DNA of 35,744 nucleotides from Acidovorax sp. CF316 (GTDB taxonomy: Bacteria; Pseudomonadota; Gammaproteobacteria; Burkholderiales; Burkholderiaceae_C), in the NCBI RefSeq assembly GCF_000276605.1, contig NZ_AKJX01000103.1:1-35744 (forward strand), written 5' to 3'. The first letter of the stretch is position 1. Every line of letters begins with the position of its first letter. Under the pieces are notes generated by a model, which saw only the letters and a list, made by a program, of their open reading frames with translations, was not told the DNA's origin and ran no database searches. Shown here in pieces: positions 25,226 to 35,685 of this stretch. A program made the translations under genes and the position numbers.

Positions 25226-26758
25226 ATGCAGCGATCCCCTCTCGCCATCGCGGCCGCCACAGCCGTCGGCGCCATGCTCACGGCCTGCGCCGTGCCCCCA
25301 GACACCCCACCAGTGACCAGCGGCACCGTGCTGCGCAATGTCACCGTGGTCGACACGCGCACCGGTGCGCTGGCGCAGCGCATGGCCGTGGTCATCGAGC
25401 AGGGCCGCATCCGCCAGGTGCTGCCCGATGCGGCGGTGCGCACCGGAGGCAGTGCCACGGTGGTGGAAGGCGCGGGCAAGTACGTGGTTCCGGGCTACCT
25501 CGACATGCACACCCATTCGGTCCCGCCCGCCGTGTTCCAAAAAGCGCCCCACTGGCCGCTGCTGCTGGCCAACGGCGTCACGGGCATCCGCGACATGGCC
25601 GGCGCACCGCCGCTGATCGCCGCCGCGCGGCAATTCAACGCCGCGCGCGCGGCCGGCACGCTCGATGCGCCCGAGGTGTTGCAGATCCCCGGTCCGCCGG
25701 TCGTGGGCGCGCGCACGGCCGAAGACGGCGTGGCCGCCGTGCGGCAGACCCAGGCCATGGGCGGCAGCTTCGTCAAGGTGGTCGGTGCCTCGCCCGCGGC
25801 GCTGGCGGCCATCGTGGCCGAGGCGCGTGCGCAGGGCCTGGCCGTGGCGGGGCACCTCTCGCCCGGCATGGGCGCGGTGGAGGCTGCCAACATCGGGTGG
25901 ACCGCCATGGAGCACCTGGGCGGTGGCTGGAGCATCGCCCTCGACTGCGCCCGGGACCAGGCCGCCATCCGCGAGGACCTGCTGGCCGGCAAGGGCGCCA
26001 GGATGCCCTCGCCGTTTCCGCCCACCTATGCCATCAGCCCCTACATCCATGCGGCCGCCGATGCGCCCTTCGTGCAGCGCTCGCTGGACAGCTACGACAG
26101 CGCCGCCTGCAATGCCGTCACCCGCGCCGTGGTGCAAAAGGGCACCTGGCAGGTGCCCACCATGGTCCGGATGCGCACCATGACCCAGAGCGACAGCGCC
26201 GAATTCCGCAACGACCCGCTGCTGCGCTACGTGGACCCGACCACGCGCGCCCTGTGGAACAAGCTCTCGCGCGACTTCGAGACCATGCAGCCGGCGAGCG
26301 CTGCGGCCACCTTCCGCAGCTCTTACACGTCGTTCGAGCACACGCTGACGCAGCTGCACCAGAACGGCGGTGCCTCGCGGACCCTGGTGGGCACCGACGT
26401 CGGTGGCATCTGGGTGATTCCCGGCTTTTCTCTGCACCAGGAGTTCCGCGCGTTCGCCAAGGCCGGCTTCACGCCGCTGGAGATCCTGCAGGCCACCACC
26501 CTCAATGGGGCGCGCTTTCTCGGCCGCGAGACCAGCATGGGCACGGTGGAAGCAGGGAAGAATGCCGATCTGGTGCTGCTCGATGCCAATCCGGTGGCCG
26601 ACGTCGCCAACCTGTCGAAGATCGCGGGCGTGTTCAATGCCGGCAAGTACTTCCCGCGCAGCGCGCTCGATGCGCTGCTGGACGGCGTGGCCGCGAACCA
26701 CGCCGCCGCGCCGCTGCGCGACCCGAGCACGGTGATCGACACCAGCCACCGCCATTGA
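25226..26758 (+). CDS. amidohydrolase-family lipoprotein (imidazolonepropionase/prolidase-like)
   Basis: A metal-dependent hydrolase of 510 aa with a complete binuclear site: H95-T-H97 (DMHTHS), K184 (SFVKVVG, probable carboxylated lysine), H210 (AGHLSP), H230 (MEHLGGG) and D391 (GTDVGG). The C-terminal GTVEAGKNADLVLLD strand is typical of the family. A signal peptide ends in a lipobox L-T-A-C with C21, so the enzyme should be a membrane-anchored, cell-envelope protein, unlike most relatives. ATG 25226 has CAGGAGACC upstream. It carries a LysR-type promoter of the common set, so it may act on the substrate before import. The bond cleaved (amide, lactone or ester) is unknown. Confidence 0.87.
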   Translation: MQRSPLAIAAATAVGAMLTACAVPPDTPPVTSGTVLRNVTVVDTRTGALAQRMAVVIEQGRIRQVLPDAAVRTGGSATVVEGAGKYVVPGYLDMHTHSVPPAVFQKAPHWPLLLANGVTGIRDMAGAPPLIAAARQFNAARAAGTLDAPEVLQIPGPPVVGARTAEDGVAAVRQTQAMGGSFVKVVGASPAALAAIVAEARAQGLAVAGHLSPGMGAVEAANIGWTAMEHLGGGWSIALDCARDQAAIREDLLAGKGARMPSPFPPTYAISPYIHAAADAPFVQRSLDSYDSAACNAVTRAVVQKGTWQVPTMVRMRTMTQSDSAEFRNDPLLRYVDPTTRALWNKLSRDFETMQPASAAATFRSSYTSFEHTLTQLHQNGGASRTLVGTDVGGIWVIPGFSLHQEFRAFAKAGFTPLEILQATTLNGARFLGRETSMGTVEAGKNADLVLLDANPVADVANLSKIAGVFNAGKYFPRSALDALLDGVAANHAAAPLRDPSTVIDTSHRH

Positions 26759-26762
26759 GCGG

Positions 26763-26790
26763 CGGCGGCCAGCGGCTGGCTGGCCGCTAC
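26763..26790. terminator. hairpin between convergent amidohydrolase and chemoreceptor genes
   Basis: GCGGCCAGC / GCTGGCCGC is a perfect 9-bp stem with a 5-nt loop. It occupies the 28-bp gap and reaches the chemoreceptor stop. There is no T-run on either side, so termination ability is uncertain. Confidence 0.4.
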
Positions 26791-28256
26791 AGGCGAAAGA
26801 CCGCCACCGTGCCCGACAGGCGGCGTGTCTGCTCCTGCAGGCTCAGCGAGGCGGCCGCGGACTGCTCGACCAGGGCGGCGTTCTGCTGGGTCATGCCGTC
26901 CAGTTGCACGATGGCCTCGCTCACGCCGCCGATCTCCTCGGCCTGGTGCCCGGTGGCCCGGTGGATGCCGTCGATCATCTGGCTGACCTGGTGCACGCTG
27001 TCGACGATGTGGGCCATGGCTTCGCCGGCTTCGCGCACCAGCAGCGCGCCCCCGTCCACCCGCGCCGTCGATGCCTGGATCAGGGCCTTGATCTGGCTGG
27101 CGGCCTCGGCGCTGCGGCCGGCCAGCGTGCGCACCTCGCTGGCCACCACGGCGAAGCCGCGCCCCTGCTCGCCGGCGCGGGCCGCCTCCACCGCCGCGTT
27201 GAGCGCGAGGATGTTGGTCTGGAAGGCGATGGAGTCGATCACGCCGATGATCTCGGCAATGTGGCGCGACGACTGGTTGATCGCGTCCATGCTGGCCACC
27301 ACCTGCGAAACCGCCTGGCCGCCGCGGCTGGCGGCCTCGGTCGCCGCGGTGGCCAGGGCATTCGCGGCCGTGGCCGCGCGGCCGCTCGCGCGCGCCCCGT
27401 CGGCCAGCTGCTGCACCGAGCCGCTGGTTTCCTGCAGGCTGCCCGCGGCCCTTTCGGTGCGGTAGCTCAGGTCCTGGTTGCCCGTGGCGATCTCGATGGC
27501 CGCATCGTCGATGCAGCGGGAGGCTTCGCGGATCGTGGCCACCGTCTCGCGCAGGCGGCCGGTCATCTGGCCCATGGCGTCGTGCAGCGAGTTGCGGATC
27601 TGGGGCGTGGCGTCCCAGTCGAGCTGCCCGGAGGCGACCTGTTCGGCCACCCGGCGCAGCTCCCCGGGCTCCCCGCCCAGCTCGTGCCACACCGAGCGCA
27701 CGATCAGCCAGGAGGCCAGGCCCAGCACCAGCAGCACGGTGATGGCGGTCAGTGCGCTGGCGAGCACGGTGTCGCGCAAGGCCTTTTCCAGGTTGTCGAA
27801 ACCCGCTTCCACCGAGCGCCGGGTTTCCTCCACCACCGCCTTGCGGCCCGCGTTCCATTGCGCCTGCGCGCTGCGCCGCTGTGCGACGCGGTCCGACACG
27901 TCCTGGCCGGACATCATGCCCTCCACCACGGCGAAGCTGTGCTCGCGGTGCGCCGCGAACGCGGCTTGCAGCGCCGGCGTGGTGCCGTCCAGGCGCTGCT
28001 CGATCGCCTGGGCATGGCCCTTGGCTTCGTTCAGCCGGCGCGGGTCGCCCATGGCGGCGGCCTCCAGGGCGTTGTCCATGTGCTCGGACAGGCGCTCCAT
28101 CTGCAGCGTGGTCTCCAGCAGGCGGTTGTCGGTGTGGCGCAGCCGGTCCAGCTGCGAAGCACTGCCCGATGCGATGACCAGGCTGGCCGATACGCCCAGG
28201 CCGAACACCAGGCAGGCGCTCACGGGCAGGGCCCAAATCTTCTGGCGGAATTTCAT
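26787..28256 (-). CDS. methyl-accepting chemotaxis protein
   Basis: An inner-membrane chemoreceptor of 489 aa. TM1 spans about res. 8-30 and a 130-aa four-helix-type periplasmic sensor follows (about 31-162). TM2 is about 164-186, then a HAMP linker, then the cytoplasmic coiled coil. The signalling tip is canonical: IDSIAFQTNILALNAAVEAA and GRGFAVVASEVRTLAGRS (about 340-382). No C-terminal CheR-tethering pentapeptide is present. ATG 28256 has AGGAAA upstream. No island-type LysR promoter was found in front. The location next to the import genes suggests it senses the island substrate. Confidence 0.94.
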   Translation of the reverse strand: MKFRQKIWALPVSACLVFGLGVSASLVIASGSASQLDRLRHTDNRLLETTLQMERLSEHMDNALEAAAMGDPRRLNEAKGHAQAIEQRLDGTTPALQAAFAAHREHSFAVVEGMMSGQDVSDRVAQRRSAQAQWNAGRKAVVEETRRSVEAGFDNLEKALRDTVLASALTAITVLLVLGLASWLIVRSVWHELGGEPGELRRVAEQVASGQLDWDATPQIRNSLHDAMGQMTGRLRETVATIREASRCIDDAAIEIATGNQDLSYRTERAAGSLQETSGSVQQLADGARASGRAATAANALATAATEAASRGGQAVSQVVASMDAINQSSRHIAEIIGVIDSIAFQTNILALNAAVEAARAGEQGRGFAVVASEVRTLAGRSAEAASQIKALIQASTARVDGGALLVREAGEAMAHIVDSVHQVSQMIDGIHRATGHQAEEIGGVSEAIVQLDGMTQQNAALVEQSAAASLSLQEQTRRLSGTVAVFRL

Positions 28257-28337
28257 GGGACGTTTCCTGTGGGGCGGGTCACGCAACGGCGCGGCACGGC
28301 CGGCGCAACCCGCAAGCGGGCGGGGGGATGTCGTGTC

Positions 28338-28373
28338 GAAAGAAAGGGCGGGGCCGCCGGGGCGGCCCCGCCC
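28338..28373 (-). terminator. intrinsic terminator of the liv-hydrolase operon
   Basis: GGGCGGGGCCGCC / GGCGGCCCCGCCC is a very GC-rich stem directly after the hydrolase stop. On the minus strand it is followed by TTTCTTTCG. Confidence 0.72.
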
Positions 28374-28384
28374 GTGTGCGCCTG

Positions 28385-29176
28385 TCAGGGCCGCCGGGCG
28401 TCGGCCTCGCGCATGAAGCTGTCCAGCACCTGGTTGAATTCCTGCGATACCTGCTGTGGGAAATGGTGCGGCGAGGCGATCACCAGCCGGCGCCCGCCTG
28501 CGACCTCGGCCACGCGGTCGGAGATCGCGTCGAAGGCCGGGCTCCAGCCGCCCGAGACCACGAGCACCGGGACGCCGGCCTGCCGCACCGCCGCGAGCTG
28601 GCGCGCCAGGGTCTTCTTGTTGGGCAGTTTCATGCGCCTCAGGGCACGCCCCATCTGCTGCAGTTCTTCCTCGGACGAGCGGCCGCCGATCTCGGCCGGG
28701 ATGTTGGCCAGCCGCATGAAGCGCTCGATGCGCGAGCGCGCCGACAGCGAGAAGAACAGCACGTTCACGATCTGCAGCAGGAAGCGCCGCACCACCGGCA
28801 GGTCCGTCGCCAGCGCCGCCATGGCGGGCTCGATGATGGTCAGCGAGCGCACGCGCTCCGGGTGGCTCGCCGCCGCCGCCAGCGCCACACAGCCGCCGAA
28901 GGAATGGCCTACCAGGTGGGCCCCTTCCTCGCCCTCCATCAGTGTGGCCACCAGCGCACCGTCGGCCTCGGCATCATCGGGGCGGCCGGGGTCGGGGCTG
29001 CGCCCGTGGCCCGGCCGGTCGGGCACCAGGACCTGCCAGCCCTGCGCGGCCAGCTGCTGCTGCGCCACGAAATGCCGCTCGCCGCCCAGGCGGCTGCCCT
29101 GTGCGCTGCCGTGCACCATCACCACGCGGGGGCCGGCCGGGCCCCAACGCGTCACCTGCATCGAATCGGTCTGCAT
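28385..29176 (-). CDS. alpha/beta hydrolase (MhpC-like)
   Basis: A serine hydrolase of 263 aa. VMVHGSAQG (19-27) forms the oxyanion loop, S92 of GHSFGG is the nucleophile, and a HH pair in ASPHHFPQQ near res. 240 supplies the catalytic His. There is no signal peptide. It is the last gene of the liv operon, 30 nt after livF, so it is made together with the importer and probably acts on the imported compound or its ring-fission product. C-C hydrolase and esterase activities are both possible. CAAGGAGAC precedes the ATG. Confidence 0.8.
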   Translation of the reverse strand: MQTDSMQVTRWGPAGPRVVMVHGSAQGSRLGGERHFVAQQQLAAQGWQVLVPDRPGHGRSPDPGRPDDAEADGALVATLMEGEEGAHLVGHSFGGCVALAAAASHPERVRSLTIIEPAMAALATDLPVVRRFLLQIVNVLFFSLSARSRIERFMRLANIPAEIGGRSSEEELQQMGRALRRMKLPNKKTLARQLAAVRQAGVPVLVVSGGWSPAFDAISDRVAEVAGGRRLVIASPHHFPQQVSQEFNQVLDSFMREADARRP

Positions 29177-29206
29177 CCATGTCTCCTTGTCTTGTAGGGC
29201 GTGTGT

Positions 29207-30683
<1,477 letters not shown>

Positions 30684-30687
<4 letters not shown>

Positions 30688-31733
30688 GGCCGGTCCCCCT
30701 GCTCGCGGGCGACGAGGATGCCGTAGATGCCGTCCTTGAGCCGCAGGGCGACCAGCAGGGCCATCAGGCCGAGCACGCCCAGCCAGTGGTTGCGCACGAA
30801 GTCATCGAGCACGGCCCAGCCGAGGTTGAACGAGGACAGCAGGTCTTCCAGTGTCAGCCAGAGGATGGCGCCGACCACGGGGCCGATCAGCGTGCCCAGG
30901 CCGCCGAGCACGGCCATCACGATCAGGTCGCCCGAGACCACCCAGTGCATGTAGGACGGCGACACGAAGCGCGTGAGGTTGGCCAGCAGCACGCCCGCGA
31001 GCACGCAGACCAGGGCCGACAGCACATAGGCCGCGAGCTTCACGCGCGCCACGGGCATGCCCAGTGCCTCCAGGCGCCGCTCGTTGGTGCGGCAGCCCTT
31101 GAGGACCATGCCGAAGCGGGCATGCACCAGCCGGTAGAACAGGAACAGCGCCGCCACCAGTGCTGCGAAGATCACGTAGTACAGCACGACGTTGTCGTTG
31201 AGATCGACCACGCCGAAGTCGCTGCGCCCGCCGATGCTGAAGCCGTCGTCGCCGCCGTACTGCTTGAGGCTGACCGCGAGGAAGTAGAACATCTGCGCGA
31301 ACGCCAGCGTGATCATGATGAAGCCCACCCCCCGGGCGCGCAGGCACACCAGGCCGATCAGCGTGGCCAGCACCGCGCCCGCACCGAGCGCCGCTGCCAG
31401 GTGCAGCCAGCCGTTGCCGATACCATGCTGCGACAGGATGCCGACCGCGTAGGCGCCCAGGCCGATGTACAGCGCATGGCCGAAGCTGACCATGGCGCCG
31501 TAGCCCATCACCAGGTTGAGCCCGGTAGCGGCCAGCGCGAAGATCATCATGCGTGACACCAGCGTCACGTAGAAGCTCTGGCCCAGGGCGTGCGAGAACA
31601 CCGGGACCAGGGCCAGCAGGACAAGCAGCGCGCCTGCGACCGCCAGCCGCAGGGAAGGGCGCCGCGAGCCCATGGGCTTGCCGGTGGTGGGGACGGGGAG
31701 GGGGGACATAGGGGTTGGAAGGACTTCAGCCAT
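30684..31733 (-). CDS. livM: branched-chain-type ABC transporter permease LivM
   Basis: An inner-membrane permease of 349 aa with about 8-10 hydrophobic segments. The family core LNLVMGYGAMVSFGHALYIGLGAY begins near res. 73, and the EAA-like cytoplasmic loop has RRLEALGMPVARVKL. The C-terminal half has SGDLIVMAVLGGLGTLIGP. Its start overlaps livH by 8 bp. A downstream Met (MSPLPVP) is an alternative start. Confidence 0.92.
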
Positions 31734-32646
31734 GTTTCACCGGGAACAATCCAGCAGGCCGCACCGCCAGCACGACCGCCATGAGCAGGTAGATCAGCAT
31801 CGAGGCGATGGCCGGCCCCGCGGCCTGCGCCAGCGAGCGCTCCATCAGTTCACGCATCAACCCGGGCGTGAAGGCCCGCCCGATGGTGTCCACGACGCCC
31901 ACGATCAGGGCCCCGTAGAAGGCGCCGCGGATGGAGCCGACCCCGCCCGTGATCAGCACCACCAGGGTCAGGATCAGGATGGGTTCGCCCATGCCGGGCT
32001 GCACCGACAGGATGGGACCGGCCATCAGCCCGGCCAGGCCCGCCAACGCGGCACCGGCCGCGAAGACCAGGGCATTGAGCCGCCCGATGTTCACGCCCAG
32101 CGCCGACACCATGCCGGCGTCGCTGGCCCCGGCGCGGATCAGCATGCCGATGCGCGTGCGGTGTACCAGCCAGTACAGCGCGGCACCCACCAGCAGCCCC
32201 ACGGCGATGATGGCCAGCCGGTAGGCCGGGTAGGCCACGCCGAAGAGGTCCACCGTGCCGGAAAGGGCGTCGGGCACGTTCATGAACACCGGCGCCTGGC
32301 CCCAGCCGAAGCGGGCCACTTCGTTGAAGATGAGGATCACGCCAAAGGTGGCCAGCACCTGGTAGAGGTGGTCCCGGTCGTACAGCCGGGCGATCACCAT
32401 GCGCTCCAGCGCCAGGCCGAGCAGCAGGCTGCCGCCGACGGCGGCCAGCGCCGCCAGCACGAAGGAGTCGCTGGCCCCGTAGGCGGCCGCGGCGAAGTAC
32501 GCGCCCATCATGAACAGCGAGCCGTGCGCCAGGTTGATCACGTGCATGATCCCGAGTACCAGCGTGAGCCCGGCGGACAGCAGGAACAGCAGCACCCCGA
32601 GCTGGAACCCGTTGAGCAACTGCGCGAGCAGCAGAGAACCTGTCAT
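31726..32646 (-). CDS. livH: branched-chain-type ABC transporter permease LivH
   Basis: An inner-membrane permease of 306 aa, strongly hydrophobic. Family motifs are LSAGLTLVLGIMHVINLAHG (about 24-43) and the later VLITGGVGSIRGAFYGAL. ATG 32646 is selected because AAGGAG lies 8 nt upstream; the frame opens 18 nt earlier but without a site. It follows the binding-protein gene by 37 nt and overlaps livM by 8 bp. Confidence 0.92.
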   Translation of the reverse strand: MTGSLLLAQLLNGFQLGVLLFLLSAGLTLVLGIMHVINLAHGSLFMMGAYFAAAAYGASDSFVLAALAAVGGSLLLGLALERMVIARLYDRDHLYQVLATFGVILIFNEVARFGWGQAPVFMNVPDALSGTVDLFGVAYPAYRLAIIAVGLLVGAALYWLVHRTRIGMLIRAGASDAGMVSALGVNIGRLNALVFAAGAALAGLAGLMAGPILSVQPGMGEPILILTLVVLITGGVGSIRGAFYGALIVGVVDTIGRAFTPGLMRELMERSLAQAAGPAIASMLIYLLMAVVLAVRPAGLFPVKHG

Positions 32647-32683
32647 GTCGAATGCTCCTTGCAAGGGATTGCGCGCTCGGCAA

Positions 32684-33865
32684 TCACTTCAGAGGGCACT
32701 GGGCGTGGTAGGCGTCCTGGTGCGACTTGAGCGGCGTGGCCAGTGTCTTCAGGGTGTAGCGCTCCTTGGCATCCTTGACCACCGTGAAGGCGAAGTAGTC
32801 GTTGATGGGGAAGTTGTTGTTCCCGAACTTCAGCACCCCGCGCACGGAGTGGGGGTTGCCGGCCTTGAGCGCCGCCATGAAGGCCGGCTTGTCGCCCACA
32901 TTGCCCTTGACGCGGGCGATGGCCGCATCCAGCAGCAGCGCGGCGTCGTAGCCCTGCGCGGCGAACAGCGAGGGGATGCGGTTGTACTTCTTCTCGAAGG
33001 CCTCGACGAATCCCTTGTTGGCGGCGTTGTCCAGGTCGGGCGCCCACCAATGGGTGCTGTTCAGACCCAGGGCCGAGTCCTTGAGCGCCGGCAGCGTGGT
33101 GGCGTCCAGCATCGACGAGCTTTGCAGCGGGATGGTTTTCCCCAACCCGGCCTGCTGGTACTGGCGGATGAAATTCACCGCCAGCGCGCCTGGGAAGAAC
33201 GCGTACACCGCATCGGGCTTGGCTGCCGCGATCTGGGCGATCTCGGCGGAGAAGTCGGGCTGTGCCATGCCCGGCGCGAGTTCTTCGAGCACCTGGCCCT
33301 TGTAGGTGCGCTTGAAGCCCTGCAGCGCATCCTTGCCGGCCTGGTAGTTGGGGGCGATCAGCACCATGCGCTTGTAGCCCTTGTCCATGGAGAACTTGCC
33401 CGCTGCCTCGGCGTGGCCGTCGTTCTGCCAGGACACGACGAACTGGTAGGGCGAGCACTGCGCGCCGGCCTGGGCCGACGGACCGGCGTTGGAGCCGATC
33501 AGGAACACCTGCTTTTCGGTGATCGGGCGGTGCACGGCCATCATCACGTTGGAGCCCATCACGCCGGTGATGATCGGCACCTTCTCCTTCTCGACCAGCT
33601 TCTGCACGATCTGCAGGCCCACGTCGGGCTTGAACTGGTCGTCCTCCTTGAGCACCTGCACTGGCGTGCCGCCGAGCTTGCCCTCGCGCTGCTCCAGTGC
33701 CAGCATGAAGCCGTCGTAGTTGTCCTGGCCCAGGGCCCCGATGGGGCCGGAGAAGGTGCCGAGGTAGCCGATCTTGATGGGCGACTGGGCGTGCACCTGG
33801 GCGCCGCACGCGGCGCCCAGCGCCAGGACGGCGGCCGCGGCCTTGAAGGTGGTGAACTTGAACAT
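32684..33865 (-). CDS. livK: ABC transporter periplasmic substrate-binding protein (LivK type)
   Basis: Type I periplasmic binding protein of 393 aa, first gene of the liv operon. A signal peptide is cleaved after QVHA (about res. 26). PIKIGYLGTFSGPIGALGQD opens lobe 1, and IITGVMGSN and NAGPSAQAGAQCSPYQF line the ligand cleft. The C-terminus has ALKAGNPHSVRGVLKF and a Cys near the end (CPLK). The lack of amino-acid-receptor hallmarks plus the island promoter suggest an aromatic or other carboxylate ligand. This is inferred. The leader from the predicted start point is about 170 nt. Confidence 0.9.
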   Translation of the reverse strand: MFKFTTFKAAAAVLALGAACGAQVHAQSPIKIGYLGTFSGPIGALGQDNYDGFMLALEQREGKLGGTPVQVLKEDDQFKPDVGLQIVQKLVEKEKVPIITGVMGSNVMMAVHRPITEKQVFLIGSNAGPSAQAGAQCSPYQFVVSWQNDGHAEAAGKFSMDKGYKRMVLIAPNYQAGKDALQGFKRTYKGQVLEELAPGMAQPDFSAEIAQIAAAKPDAVYAFFPGALAVNFIRQYQQAGLGKTIPLQSSSMLDATTLPALKDSALGLNSTHWWAPDLDNAANKGFVEAFEKKYNRIPSLFAAQGYDAALLLDAAIARVKGNVGDKPAFMAALKAGNPHSVRGVLKFGNNNFPINDYFAFTVVKDAKERYTLKTLATPLKSHQDAYHAQCPLK

Positions 33866-34042
33866 GGTGGTTGTCTCCGGTGAGGTGGAACATGCGGCCT
33901 CTTGTGGCGAGGCTCTTGCACGGGATGGTGGAATTCAGCAGGGCATGGCGTGGCGCGGCAGGCGCAGGCCTGCAGTGAGAACGCCCGGATCGGGCACAGG
34001 GGGACGGTTCACGTGGACACTCGATGCATGGGACGTGGGCGC

Positions 34043-34108
34043 ATGCTAGGGGCGCTTCAGTGCATCAAGAAGATGCCAAAAAGGGCCAGGTGATTCGCAC
34101 TGCGTATC
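34043..34108 (-). promoter_or_regulatory. LysR-type promoter of the livKHMGF-hydrolase operon
   Basis: Minus-strand order: GAT-N11-ATC (34108-34092), 17 nt, ATCT (34074-34071), N20, CCTAGCAT (34050-34043). A T5 run lies just upstream of GGCATCT. The rest of 33866-34145 shows no gene. Confidence 0.75.
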
Positions 34109-34145
34109 GCTGTGGCCGCCCCAGAAGCCTGCACCAGGCAGGCGC

Positions 34146-35255
34146 CTAGCGCATGAGCTTTCCGCCGGGGCCGATCATGTCGATCTCCACGAACAGGCTG
34201 CCCGTGTGCGCCTGGGGGCTGTAGTTCACGAAGAAGCCACCGAGATCGAAATCGCGCAGGGTCTCCAGCGCCCTGACCAGCCCCTCCGATGTCGGCTTGG
34301 GGCCGCTGCGCCGCAGCCCTTCCACGAGGATCTTCGCTTCCAGGAAACCCTCGAGTCCCAGCATCGTCGGGCTTCCCTTGCCCAGTTCCTTCACCGCCTG
34401 GATGTATTCGGCGACGACCTTGACCCGAAGCCCATCCGACATGGGAACAATTTGCGAGAGCGCCACGCCGACGGCCCTGTCGCCGACCAGCTTCGTCAGC
34501 ACAACCACGTCGGTGGAAGAGAACGTGTACAGCGAGCCATTGAAGGACAGCTTGCGCAATTCCAGGATCAGCGCTGCTGCAGCAGGCGTCAGCACCCCCA
34601 GGAAGATGGCCTGGGGTTTGGACTGGACGGCGGAGCGCGCCACCTCGGCGGCCTGGGTGGCTGCCGCGTCCAGCAGGACATGGCTGGCCTGCAGGCCCAC
34701 CTCGCGCAGTCCCGCATCCATGGACTGGCGGGTCGAGTGGCCCAGGGGCACATCCTGAAAGACGATGGCGATGCGATCGATTCCCACGACCTTGACATGC
34801 TTTGCCAGCTCCCGCCCTTCGTCCGTGACGCTCGCCCTGACGGGAAATCCGTAGCGGTGCAGGCGGGCACGCAGGAGGTGTGTGGCGGATGCAATGCCCA
34901 CCACCGGGATTTTCAGTTCGTCCAGCAGCGGGATTTCATGGCCGGCGGCAGGCACCCGCAGCAGGCTCAGGAAGGCCAGGGGCTTGTGTTCACTGGCTAT
35001 GCGCCGAAGGTTGGCGACGGTGTTGTCTGCCACATAGCCATCGTCCCAGGTGATGGTTTCCACCTTGCGTCCGGCCACACCCCCGGTGGAATTCACCTTG
35101 TGGAGGTAGGCGTCTGCGCCGTCGCGCTTGAGCTCTCCGATCGATTGCAGTGGCCCGCTCAGCGGCAGCGAGCGCCCGACAAGCAGTGGTTGCGCGATGG
35201 CGCTTGCGGTCACGAGTGCCAAGCCTGCCAGGATCAGCGATGCGAGGTGTTGCAT
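34146..35255 (-). CDS. orphan type I periplasmic substrate-binding protein
   Basis: A Leu/Ile/Val-binding-protein-like receptor of 369 aa, distinct from LivK. The signal peptide ends ASAIAQ (about res. 22). VGRSLPLSGPLQSIGELKRDGAD starts lobe 1 and the later GGVAGRKVETITWDDGY is typical of this group. No permease or ATPase genes are attached, and the livK operon starts downstream from its own promoter. It has its own LysR-type promoter. It may lend a second specificity to the Liv importer or act in signalling. ATG 35255 is chosen for the signal peptide; the frame extends far upstream without one. Confidence 0.85.
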   Translation of the reverse strand: MQHLASLILAGLALVTASAIAQPLLVGRSLPLSGPLQSIGELKRDGADAYLHKVNSTGGVAGRKVETITWDDGYVADNTVANLRRIASEHKPLAFLSLLRVPAAGHEIPLLDELKIPVVGIASATHLLRARLHRYGFPVRASVTDEGRELAKHVKVVGIDRIAIVFQDVPLGHSTRQSMDAGLREVGLQASHVLLDAAATQAAEVARSAVQSKPQAIFLGVLTPAAAALILELRKLSFNGSLYTFSSTDVVVLTKLVGDRAVGVALSQIVPMSDGLRVKVVAEYIQAVKELGKGSPTMLGLEGFLEAKILVEGLRRSGPKPTSEGLVRALETLRDFDLGGFFVNYSPQAHTGSLFVEIDMIGPGGKLMR

Positions 35256-35289
35256 GGGTCTTTGTGCCTGTGGTACGGAGGTGGCCAGC

Positions 35290-35355
35290 ACCGTAGGAGA
35301 TCCTTCGACCGCAGGGCAGATGGCTCTTTTTTCCCGGCGATTCATCTTTGGCATC
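35290..35355 (-). promoter_or_regulatory. LysR-type promoter of the orphan binding-protein gene
   Basis: Minus-strand order: GAT-N11-ATC (35355-35339), 17 nt, ATCT (35321-35318), N20, CCTACGGT (35297-35290). An A6 run lies upstream of GCCATCT. The predicted leader is about 28 nt. Confidence 0.74.
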
Positions 35356-35685
35356 GGCGCACGGCGGGCGCTTCGGTGCCTTTGCAGCGCCGTAGTGCGG
35401 GTGGGGCTTTGCGGTACCTCACCCCCTCGGGGTGGGGCGAAGGACGTCAAACCTCGGTACCTTGCGCTGTCTTGGCGCTTGCGGCCACCCTGTCGTGCGC
35501 CGCGCCTGTGCATGTGCTGCCCACCGCTGCCAAGTCCAGGGCGCTGCGGGTTGGCGGCCGGGCGGCTTCGGCCTGCAGCGGTCAAGCGCCGAGGGGTCTG
35601 CGGCGCGGCCTTTTCAGCCAGCGCTGTCAGGCGGGGGCTTCCAGCGAATCCTTTCTTTTCTTTTTTATTCTTGTTGAGGGAACCG
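35356..35685. other. gene-free stretch with GC-rich hairpins and a pyrimidine tract
   Basis: No convincing gene is seen. At 35400-35437, GGTGGGG, CACCCC and GGGGTGGGG can form two mutually exclusive hairpins. A pyrimidine run (35651-35672) precedes the ribosome site GAGGG (35676-35680) of the next gene. The rest is featureless. Confidence 0.5.

Noticed and set aside
33905..33920. Sigma-54-like GG-N10-GC element on the plus strand
   Set aside because: It points away from livK and no plus-strand gene follows for 1.7 kb; a chance match in GC-rich DNA is likely.
35344..35348. Plus-strand CATCT as a tenth LysR-type promoter for the right-edge gene
   Set aside because: No CCTASSAT block 20 nt downstream and no GAT-N11-ATC at the right distance upstream; it lies inside the minus-strand site of the orphan binding protein.
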